This document shows, in pieces, positions 1-5,086 of a stretch of 6,524 bases of DNA. This DNA comes from Thermodesulfobacteriota bacterium (GTDB lineage: Bacteria; Desulfobacterota; DSM-4660; Desulfatiglandales; HGW-15). A program made the translations under genes and the position numbers. How positions within the stretch are numbered: the stretch's first letter is position 1; each line of letters opens with the position of its first letter. The stretch lies in the NCBI GenBank assembly GCA_025454125.1, contig JALOPA010000256.1, forward strand, positions 1 through 6,524. Direction: 5' to 3'. Below the pieces are notes generated by a model. The model was given only the letters and a program-made list of their open reading frames with translations. It was not told the origin of the DNA and did no database searches.

Positions 1-1391
1 ACAAGTCTTTGCTCTGTCGTGGGGCCCCAGAGTCCGTCCGCCTTCAGGTTTGCACCCATGAGCTCGTTCAAAGCCTGCTGAACGAACTTGACCTCCTCGG
101 GATTGGACATTCCCATTGATCCGCGGGATATATCCGCCTTGTAGTCACGAAACGCGCTCTTCAGAAAACCACGCCAGTCGCTTTCCGTCAACCCAAGCTC
201 CCCGATGCCTTGCTCCAGGGAAAAGGACGGCCCCTTCTTCTTAACCATGCGGTAGAGATCATCCACCTTTTGTTGCTGATCCAAAAACAGGAGAAAGAGC
301 CGGAACTCCGCTATCTCCGGAGAGTGGAGACCTACGCCGGAAGCCTCCTGCGCTAAGGACTGGAGAGAAGGCACTTGTTCCTCACGCATCCTGTCCATGC
401 GCCAGTTGGGGAGCGCACTGAGCCGGCTCGAAGACCAGTAACTCCGCTCATAGAGGCTGGCCAACCCCTCATTCAGCCACGGCGGGGCATCTGGGAAGTC
501 CGCAGCCATGAGAGCATGAATCATCTCATGCAGCAGTGTCCCATAACCCGCGGCTCCGCCTGTGGCCATAATAAGGCTGTCCGCGGGGTTGTAATAACCC
601 AGAAAAGGAGCATGCACCGGGATCTGCACTTCCGGATACATCCGTCTGGTCGCCTCGACGAGGATCTCAGGGTTTGACGAAATCACGACCACCAGCCACC
701 TGGATGGTGCTGAGGCAAAGTACTGGGACTTGAAATAATTGTAGAAGTCGTTGATACCCTTGTCATAGTGGGTCTTGGGGTCCACTCCGTCTCGCAGCCC
801 CACAACCAGAAAAGGGCTCTTCTCATAGGTTTGAATCTGCAGCTCCCGAAACGTGTTTTTCACCAAATCCACGATGGGCCGAGGAGAATCAGAAGGTGCG
901 ACAAAAGGCAGACGCTTGGGCAGCTTACTGATCATGCCTTTGTCCATCTCGACTGTACCGAACTTCATGATAAAGCTGATAGAGACTTCCGAGGCACTCC
1001 AACGACTCGCCCTAAGCTTGGCCAGTTGCACCTGGCAGTAATCAATTTCAACCTGAATCGCTTGTTTTTGCGATTCCGTTGAAGCAAGGGACCGGGCCTT
1101 TTCGAGCCACCGAGAGGCCTCTTCAAAGCGACCGAGGGTGTTGTTCAGAGCACCCAGGCCGAAGACGTACTTGAATGTGTTTGGGGAAACGCCATTGGCC
1201 TTCTCAAGAAAGCCGAGGGCACTCTGGAGTTCCACCTTGGTCGGATTTTCCAGCCGGTAGATCGCAATGAATTTCCTGTAATGGTCTTCCGCATCATCGT
1301 CCTGCGCGGCCGCGGATAGTGGCAAGACCCCCAAGACCCCCATCAGAAGAACAACCCCATAGAACCGGGTTCGCCGACAGGCTCGTTTCAT
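1..1391 (-). CDS. Secreted HExxH metallopeptidase with TPR-like N-terminus and peptidoglycan-binding C-terminus (3' end outside window)
   Basis: Seen: an open frame from ATG 1391, with GGAAGGAG upstream, to the window edge, 463 codons without a stop. Residues 1-29 form a signal peptide (arginine-rich start, hydrophobic core, SAAA cleavage site before QDDD). Residues about 35-105 are helical and TPR-like. H288-E-M-I-H292 is an HExxH zinc site, and WLNEGLASLYE supplies E308 as probable third zinc ligand, as in gluzincin (MA clan) peptidases. Residues about 430-463 (QQALNEL, then DGLWGPTTE) match the start of a PG_binding_1 domain, so the missing end is probably short. Inferred role: an exported, zinc-dependent protease held at the murein or acting on envelope proteins. 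The substrate is unknown. It lies 22 bases behind the membrane-protein gene and is very likely cotranscribed with it. The fold call is firm; the function is not. Confidence 0.85.
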   Translation of the reverse strand, partial: MKRACRRTRFYGVVLLMGVLGVLPLSAAAQDDDAEDHYRKFIAIYRLENPTKVELQSALGFLEKANGVSPNTFKYVFGLGALNNTLGRFEEASRWLEKARSLASTESQKQAIQVEIDYCQVQLAKLRASRWSASEVSISFIMKFGTVEMDKGMISKLPKRLPFVAPSDSPRPIVDLVKNTFRELQIQTYEKSPFLVVGLRDGVDPKTHYDKGINDFYNYFKSQYFASAPSRWLVVVISSNPEILVEATRRMYPEVQIPVHAPFLGYYNPADSLIMATGGAAGYGTLLHEMIHALMAADFPDAPPWLNEGLASLYERSYWSSSRLSALPNWRMDRMREEQVPSLQSLAQEASGVGLHSPEIAEFRLFLLFLDQQQKVDDLYRMVKKKGPSFSLEQGIGELGLTESDWRGFLKSAFRDYKADISRGSMGMSNPEEVKFVQQALNELMGANLKADGLWGPTTEQRL

Positions 1392-1413
1392 GTTCCTGTT
1401 TTCTCCTTCCCGC

Positions 1414-1929
1414 CTAGTCCGGGACCTTTGCCCGGTGAAGACCCTCGCCAGCCTTAGGCGCAGCTTGCACGGCCGTCTGTTCCGCTGCGGGGCCGGCCTT
1501 GACTTCGAACGGTTTTTGAACGGCCAGGCCCCACAGGATAATGGCCGCCCCCATGAGGACGAACAGCGCTCCGGGGCTGGCTGCCTTCAGTTTTGCCTTG
1601 AAGCCTGAACCGGAGAAGCCGAAGTCGATCTGGCCGGTCACGCCTTTGACTAGGGTGTCGTGCCCCAAGCGCACGATGAGGTATCCAAGAACAAAGGCGG
1701 TGATCTTGAGAGCCAGCATGCTGAGCATAAAAACTATCGCCACGGGAGCACTCGCGGTGATGACCGCATCGGCAGAAAGGGTCGACTGGGGCTCCGCCGC
1801 ACCTGCGAGCCCAATCAACATACAGGTCGCCGTGATTCCCAGTGCAGCGCTGGTCAGCACCAAATGATGCGCCTGGATGCCAACGAGGGGACGGTTCAAA
1901 CTCCGCGCCTTGGCCTGCTTGTATCCCAT
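1414..1929 (-). CDS. Small membrane protein of unknown function, three predicted helices
   Basis: 171 residues from ATG 1929. An in-frame GTG at 1962 would add 11 residues, but it has no Shine-Dalgarno site and lies only about 8 bases after the predicted transcript start. ATG 1929 has AAGGAAGG four bases upstream, so I choose it. Hydrophobic segments at about residues 23-45, 60-88 and 119-138; the first could be an uncleaved signal anchor. Between helices 2 and 3 is a conserved-looking Gly/Phe/Lys stretch (QIDFGFSGSGFKAKLKAASPG). The tail after residue 140 is Ala/Lys/Pro-rich and probably disordered. I recognise no enzyme motif and no family. It is the first gene of an operon with the secreted metallopeptidase, so a partner, anchor or regulator of that peptidase is a reasonable guess, but only a guess. 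Confidence 0.8.
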   Translation of the reverse strand: MGYKQAKARSLNRPLVGIQAHHLVLTSAALGITATCMLIGLAGAAEPQSTLSADAVITASAPVAIVFMLSMLALKITAFVLGYLIVRLGHDTLVKGVTGQIDFGFSGSGFKAKLKAASPGALFVLMGAAIILWGLAVQKPFEVKAGPAAEQTAVQAAPKAGEGLHRAKVPD

Positions 1930-1933
1930 CACG

Positions 1934-1941
1934 CCTTCCTT
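1934..1941 (-). promoter_or_regulatory. Ribosome binding site that fixes the membrane-protein start
   Basis: On the minus strand this reads AAGGAAGG, four bases before ATG 1929. The upstream GTG at 1962 has nothing comparable, so translation from 1929 is preferred. Confidence 0.7.
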
Positions 1942-1976
1942 TTCTATTGGCTGATAAACCACTTTGTTGGTAGCGA

Positions 1977-2005
1977 AGTATAGAAGACGGGTGCCTAGGT
2001 GTCAA
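1977..2005 (-). promoter_or_regulatory. Sigma70-type promoter for the membrane protein-metallopeptidase operon
   Basis: On the minus strand, TTGACA (2005-2000, perfect consensus), a 17-base spacer, then TATACT (1982-1977, five of six consensus). Predicted transcript start near 1970, about 40 bases before ATG 1929. Its -35 box is 37 bases from the -35 box of the divergent plus-strand promoter, so the two share a short control region. Confidence 0.8.
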
Positions 2006-2042
2006 GCCCGACCGGGGCTCCCTCCCTCATGGCGCCTGCTGG

Positions 2043-2071
2043 TTGACTCCCAGGTCCGGTTCCTCTATAGT
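2043..2071 (+). promoter_or_regulatory. Sigma70-type promoter for the B3/B4-domain gene
   Basis: TTGACT (2043-2048), 17-base spacer, TATAGT (2066-2071); each box matches five of six consensus bases. Predicted start near 2078 gives a leader of about 114 bases before ATG 2192. The leader contains a GC-rich symmetric patch (CCCCGGGGG near 2130) but no riboswitch I can recognise. Confidence 0.75.
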
Positions 2072-2179
2072 CTCAGGGGCACAGGCATCCGATCCCCTCG
2101 CATGACCTGATCACCCAGCACCATGAATTCCCCGGGGGTTCTCCGCTGTGAAGCGCCGATCATTCCTGAAACCTGTGTT

Positions 2180-2185
2180 AAGGAG
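2180..2185 (+). promoter_or_regulatory. Ribosome binding site that fixes the B3/B4 protein start
   Basis: AAGGAG six bases before ATG 2192. The earlier in-frame ATG at 2123 is preceded by a Shine-Dalgarno-free stretch, and its 23 extra residues do not look like family sequence. Confidence 0.75.
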
Positions 2186-2191
2186 AAAAGC

Positions 2192-2848
2192 ATGAGAAAG
2201 GCTACTATCACGGACAGATGCCTTGGGGTCTATCCCTGGATGAAATTCGGATACTGCCTTGTGAGGAATCTCTCATGGGGTGAATCGTCGGATTACTTGA
2301 GGGATAATCAAAAGGAGACCGAGGACTATATCAGACAGAACTCTCAAGCCCTCGTTGAAAAAGCAAAAAGCATCTCCCGATTCTACAAGGTGCAGGGAGA
2401 GAAGAACCGCTCCCACATCGAAAGTCTGATCAAGTCGGTTTCAAACGGAAAGAGCATCAAACCGGTGAACCCCGTGGTCGACTCCGTCGTGCTCGCGGAA
2501 TTGAGGAACGCTCTGGCCATGGGAGTCCATGATCTGGATCGCATCCAGGGGGATATTGTCTTGGACGTTGCCGAGGAAGGGGAGAAGTTCACCGGCATCG
2601 GAAATCGATCCATCGCCACCAGAGCCAATGAAGTGGTCTTGAGAGATCAAGCCGGCATCTGGGCCTCCTATACTCAAGGGCCGGACGGCGCCACTGTTGT
2701 CGATGCCGCGACGAAGAATGCGATGATCCTGGGATTCTTCACTCCCGAGACTTCGCGGGAAGCCATGATGCAGGGGATTCAAGAGGCGGTAGATCTTCTG
2801 ATCACGTCTGCCAAAGGAGAACCTGATCAGCCCGTTATCATTCCGTGA
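2192..2848 (+). CDS. Stand-alone B3/B4 domain protein (phenylalanyl-tRNA synthetase beta-like, COG3382)
   Basis: 218 residues from ATG 2192, about the usual length for stand-alone B3/B4 proteins. The diagnostic stretch is residues 105-180: an alanine-rich helix, then GVHDLDRIQGDIVLDVAEEGEKFTG, then NEVVLRD-GIWASY and a segment ending NAMILGFFTPET. This is the B3/B4 fold of the PheRS beta chain seen as a separate protein. The N-terminal half (residues 1-90) is mostly helical, with charged runs around residues 35-85. In PheRS the B3/B4 module houses the editing site for mischarged tRNA. For the free-standing family the substrate is not established, so RNA or aminoacyl-tRNA binding is inference from the fold. 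It is cytoplasmic (no signal peptide), transcribed alone from the 2043 promoter, and ends before a long gene-free stretch. Confidence 0.8.
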   Translation: MRKATITDRCLGVYPWMKFGYCLVRNLSWGESSDYLRDNQKETEDYIRQNSQALVEKAKSISRFYKVQGEKNRSHIESLIKSVSNGKSIKPVNPVVDSVVLAELRNALAMGVHDLDRIQGDIVLDVAEEGEKFTGIGNRSIATRANEVVLRDQAGIWASYTQGPDGATVVDAATKNAMILGFFTPETSREAMMQGIQEAVDLLITSAKGEPDQPVIIP

Positions 2849-3300
2849 CTCCCTGATACGGCACTCTATCAGATTTCAGACGACGAACCCTTTCCCCCCG
2901 CAGCGTTGTTGAAAGGACTGGCTCCATGAAAAGCAACCTGCCCTCCGCCAGACCGCTCCGAGCAGCAGTCCCCAGCGTATTGCCGGAGGGCAAGGCGGTG
3001 GGGGGAAGCGAACATGGTTTCTGTAAATGGACCGGTCGCAGCTAGAATGCCGACATCCTGTGCGAGCCAGCCGATAGTGTTTTCACGCCGACAATTCCCT
3101 AAGATATGCTTCCAGAAGCACAGAATATCATCCGCCTCCAGAACCTGAGATGGGTCAAACACATCCAGGGTTCTTGCGATCGCCGATTTCCTGTGGGTGT
3201 GGAAAGATATCTCAGATAACCATCGGGCTTACGGGGATGGTCTTTATCCGGCCGCAGCCCATCCTCATACGATATTGAAGTATTGAAGGACCTCCCAGGT
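2849..3300. other. Gene-free stretch, possibly decayed sequence
   Basis: No frame on either strand combines a good start, ribosome site and recognisable protein. A weak stem, CTGATA (2853-2858) with TATCAG (2867-2872), just after the B3/B4 stop lacks a T-run, so it is a poor terminator. TGCCCTCCG (2939-2947) has an exact inverted copy CGGAGGGCA (2984-2992), and a small TTGCC/GGCAA hairpin lies at 2980-2993. The minus strand from about 3230 to 2870 stays open through segments such as KSAIARTLDVFDPSQVLEAD and ENTIGWLAQDVGI. These look protein-like, but I cannot assign them; a degraded gene is possible. Confidence 0.35.
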
Positions 3301-3307
3301 ACTCTCT

Positions 3308-3335
3308 CTGACATGCGGTGAATAGCGGCCATAAT
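3308..3335 (+). promoter_or_regulatory. Upstream candidate promoter of the Fic gene
   Basis: CTGACA (3308-3313), 16-base spacer, CATAAT (3330-3335); both boxes are one base from consensus. The -10 box is part of the first 28-base repeat module, directly before the first inverted repeat. Confidence 0.5.
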
Positions 3336-3357
3336 CGCCGCAGGATATGCGGAGAAT
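3330..3357 (+). repeat. Promoter-operator module, copy 1
   Basis: CATAAT is followed by CCGCA (3338-3342), five bases, and TGCGGA (3348-3353), then GAAT. The dyad arms pair perfectly over CCGCA/TGCGG. The 28-base module matches copy 2 at 23 positions and lies 55 bases before it. A half-site, TGCGGTGAAT, is at 3314-3323. Probable operator for a DNA-binding repressor. Confidence 0.65.
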
Positions 3358-3361
3358 GTTC

Positions 3362-3390
3362 TTGTTTTTGCCGTGAATATTGGACATAAT
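3362..3390 (+). promoter_or_regulatory. Proximal candidate promoter of the Fic gene
   Basis: TTGTTT (3362-3367), 17-base spacer, CATAAT (3385-3390). A transcript start near 3397 would fall inside the second inverted repeat and leave a leader of only about 18 bases. Bound protein there would block initiation. Confidence 0.5.
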
Positions 3391-3412
3391 ATCCGCAAGA
3401 AGTGCGGAGAAT
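3385..3412 (+). repeat. Promoter-operator module, copy 2, overlapping the Fic ribosome site
   Basis: CATAAT, then TCCGCA (3392-3397), AGAAG, TGCGGA (3403-3408), GAAT. This is a perfect 6-base dyad with a five-base centre. GGAG at 3406-3409 inside the right arm is also the Shine-Dalgarno site for ATG 3415, so transcription and translation signals share the operator. Confidence 0.65.
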
Positions 3413-3414
3413 TT

Positions 3415-4530
3415 ATGGGGTATATCTACGAAAGGAAGGATTGGCCGAAACTGACCTGGAGCCATGAGCGGCTTGCAGTGCTGCTTGCCGCTGTTCGTCA
3501 TCGCCAGGGCCGGCTTATCGGGCGCATGGAGGCGTTGGGCTTCTCGCTTCGCAACGAGGCCGTACTGCAAAGCTTGACTGAGGATGTTCTCAGATCCAGC
3601 GAAATCGAAGGTGAAAAGCTGGACAGAGACCAGGTGCGATCTTCTATCGCACGCAGACTGGGGCTTGATGTAGGCGGGCTTGCACCGGCTGACCGGCATG
3701 TCGAGGGCGTTGTTGAAATGACGCTAGACGCCACCCAGCATTATGCCGATCCGTTGACTGAAGAACGTCTGTTTGGTTGGCATTCCGCTCTGTTCCCGAC
3801 CGGACGCAGTGGCATGAGAAAAATTGTGGTCGGCGGCTGGCGTGACGATAAATCCGGCCCGATGCAGGTGGTTTCCGGCCCAATTGGCCGGGAGAAGGTG
3901 CATTATCAGGCCCTTGAGGCCAAGCGCATACCCAAGGAGATGCGAGCTTTCCTGAAATGGTTTAATGGGGCTCAATCTGGCGATCCGGTTCTAGCGGCAG
4001 GTCTGGCGCACCTCTGGTTTGTGACGATCCATCCTTTTGAGGACGGCAACGGTCGGATTGCTCGTGCGATTGCTGATATGGCACTGGCGCGTTCGGAAAA
4101 CAGCACGCAGCGATTCTACAGCATGTCAGCACAAATTCGCCTGGAGCGAAACGCTTACTACAGCATGCTGGAGAAAGCCCAGAAAGGTGGCTCGGACGTA
4201 ACGCCTTGGCTTGAATGGTTCCTGGGCTGTCTTGATCGCGCATTTGACGGCGCAGAACATATTCTCGCAGGCATATTCCGCAAGGCCCATTTCTGGGAAA
4301 CTCATGCCGGGAAGCCGTTCAATGAGCGGCAGCGAGCCATCATCAACAGGTTGTTCGACGGACTTGAAGGCAAGCTGACTTCTTCCAAATGGGCCACGCT
4401 TGTCAAATGCTCACAGGATACCGCCCTCAGAGATATCGACGATCTGGTGAAGCGTGGTGTCTTAGTTAAAGAGCCAGGCGGCGGCCGAAGCACGAGTTAT
4501 GCCCTGGCATTTCCCGCCTTTCAATCGTAA
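3415..4530 (+). CDS. Fic family AMP-transferase, DUF4172 type with C-terminal winged helix
   Basis: 371 residues. Start set at ATG 3415, not the in-frame ATG 3373: GGAG lies five bases upstream, and the family N-terminus (YIYERKDWPKLTW) begins there. Domains: DUF4172 at residues 3-80; Fic core at about 115-275 with catalytic motif H206-PFEDGNGR-214, where H206 is the base and the loop binds nucleotide phosphates; winged helix at about 303-365. The autoinhibitory motif (S/T)xxxE(G/N) appears as S61-SEIEG66, N-terminal to the core, so this is a class II Fic whose E65 should block ATP placement until released. Family role: transfers AMP from ATP to Ser/Thr/Tyr of a target protein; the target here is unknown. 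All key residues are intact. Length and layout resemble the Shewanella oneidensis SoFic type. The winged helix and the dyads upstream suggest autoregulation (inference). Confidence 0.92.
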   Translation: MGYIYERKDWPKLTWSHERLAVLLAAVRHRQGRLIGRMEALGFSLRNEAVLQSLTEDVLRSSEIEGEKLDRDQVRSSIARRLGLDVGGLAPADRHVEGVVEMTLDATQHYADPLTEERLFGWHSALFPTGRSGMRKIVVGGWRDDKSGPMQVVSGPIGREKVHYQALEAKRIPKEMRAFLKWFNGAQSGDPVLAAGLAHLWFVTIHPFEDGNGRIARAIADMALARSENSTQRFYSMSAQIRLERNAYYSMLEKAQKGGSDVTPWLEWFLGCLDRAFDGAEHILAGIFRKAHFWETHAGKPFNERQRAIINRLFDGLEGKLTSSKWATLVKCSQDTALRDIDDLVKRGVLVKEPGGGRSTSYALAFPAFQS

Positions 4531-4557
4531 ATCGACAATCTTCGATCTTCAATCGAC
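4523..4557. repeat. Five tandem AATCGAC-like heptamers overlapping the Fic stop codon
   Basis: The 35 bases divide exactly into AATCGTA, AATCGAC, AATCTTC, GATCTTC and AATCGAC. The first unit contains part of the Fic TAA stop (4528-4530). Short 7-base periodic repeats of this style occur in intergenic DNA of various bacteria, and their function is not settled. They may mark a slippage or recombination boundary at the end of the Fic cargo. Confidence 0.65.
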
Positions 4558-4580
4558 TAATGCTGGCTCACATTCTGGAT

Positions 4581-4609
4581 TTGACAAAAACAGGCCATCC
4601 TCCTAGAAT
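4581..4609 (+). promoter_or_regulatory. Near-consensus sigma70 promoter for the AlbA_2-ATPase operon
   Basis: TTGACA (4581-4586, perfect), 17-base spacer, TAGAAT (4604-4609, five of six). Predicted start near 4616. It gives the right-hand operon its own strong promoter, separate from Fic. The leader to ATG 4883 is about 265 bases and contains the hairpin at 4663-4693. Confidence 0.8.
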
Positions 4610-4662
4610 GCGTCATAAATTCGCCTCTGAACTCAAAAGGTTATTAATCCTATGGCGTGAGT

Positions 4663-4693
4663 CAGGGGCTGCCCGAGTGTCTGGCAGGCCCTG
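4663..4693 (+). promoter_or_regulatory. Strong leader hairpin upstream of the AlbA_2 gene
   Basis: CAGGGGCTGCC (4663-4673) pairs with GGCAGGCCCTG (4683-4693): ten of eleven pairs with one G-G mismatch and a nine-base loop. It is followed by AAAAGGTGGAAAT and ATG 4707, not by a T-run, so it is not a classical terminator. It may protect the transcript, bind a protein, or affect the ribosome site beside it. Confidence 0.5.
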
Positions 4694-4706
4694 AAAAGGT
4701 GGAAAT

Positions 4707-5000
4707 ATGAAGCATAGACCAACAGAGACCCCATTTCTCCGAACCGGTTGGCAAGCGGCGGGAACGCTCAACGCCCAGGGCGCCGTTGACACTCACAGTG
4801 ACGAACTGATTGGCCGGATTGAAAAGAAGTTGCATCGACGCCTCGTGGTCAAACCGGTATTCGCCCTCCGCTGGAGGCTGGTATGGTTGAGAAGAAGATC
4901 ACCCGTCCTTTCGGAACGCACGAAGGTCCGGCTTTGGAATTCAAGGAAGCTGCTCAGTCTCTCCCCAAGAGCTTCTTCGAGACCGTTTGCGCATTTCTGA
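4707..5000 (+). CDS. Doubtful small ORF in the operon leader
   Basis: 97 codons from ATG 4707, with AAGGTGG four bases upstream, just after the leader hairpin. From 4883 on it overlaps the AlbA_2 gene in another frame, and that part (rich in Arg, Leu, Ser) reads as a shadow. Only the first 58 codons (4707-4882) are independent; they are charged, with a possible helix DELIGRIEKKLHRRLVV. I recognise no family. It could be a translated leader peptide, the front of a truncated gene, or chance. The good ribosome site is the only real support. Confidence 0.25.
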   Translation: MKHRPTETPFLRTGWQAAGTLNAQGAVDTHSDELIGRIEKKLHRRLVVKPVFALRWRLVWLRRRSPVLSERTKVRLWNSRKLLSLSPRASSRPFAHF

Positions 5001-5086
5001 ATCTCGATGGCGGGCTGATCATTCTGGGAGTGGCCGATGAGATGGGACTGTTACCGGAGTTGCACGGGATTCCGTGGACCGGATGA
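4883..5086 (+). CDS. N-terminal fragment of a frameshifted AlbA_2 (Schlafen-type) ATP-binding protein
   Basis: 67 codons from ATG 4883, with GGAGG five bases upstream. Residues 1-53 match the start of the COG2865-type family: THEGPALEFKEA with the E19-F-K-E motif, then AFLNLDGGLIILGVADE, the glycine-rich strand of AlbA_2. After E53 (codon 5039-5041) the frame stops looking like the family and ends at TGA 5084. The continuation is in the -1 frame from 5041 (GAT GGG ACT GTT), which reads DGTVTGVARDSVDRMK, as expected for the family. This is therefore the front part of one gene broken by loss of about one base near 5040. The fragment alone lacks most of its domain and is unlikely to fold usefully. 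Confidence 0.75.
   Translation: MVEKKITRPFGTHEGPALEFKEAAQSLPKSFFETVCAFLNLDGGLIILGVADEMGLLPELHGIPWTG

Noticed and set aside
375..1082. Plus-strand ORFs inside the metallopeptidase gene
   Set aside because: The minus-strand frame has a signal peptide, HExxH site and peptidoglycan-binding signature. The plus-strand ORFs have no recognisable features.
1454..2005. Long ORFs in other frames over the membrane-protein gene, both strands
   Set aside because: They are arginine- and proline-rich, lack ribosome sites and cover the gene's promoter. They are shadows of the 1414-1929 gene.
2123..2191. N-terminal extension of the B3/B4 protein from ATG 2123
   Set aside because: No ribosome site there, while AAGGAG precedes ATG 2192 at good spacing. 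The 23 extra residues do not look like family sequence.
2853..2872. Rho-independent terminator after the B3/B4 gene
   Set aside because: The stem is only six mostly A-T pairs and no T-run follows.
2939..2993. Inverted repeats as an integron attC site or insertion-sequence end
   Set aside because: No GTTRRRY/RYYYAAC core pair, no transposase and no target duplication could be found.
2870..3010. LD-carboxypeptidase-like start on the minus strand (ALPSGNTLGTAARSG)
   Set aside because: The short likeness to the peptidase S66 N-terminus is not followed by any further family sequence, and there is no start or ribosome site. Probably chance.
3373..3414. Upstream ATG start for the Fic protein
   Set aside because: It would place the coding region over the second operator and promoter. 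Homologues begin with the YIYERKDW-type sequence found after ATG 3415.
4663..4693. Leader hairpin as a terminator
   Set aside because: The stem is strong, but an A-rich and purine ribosome site follows instead of a T-run.
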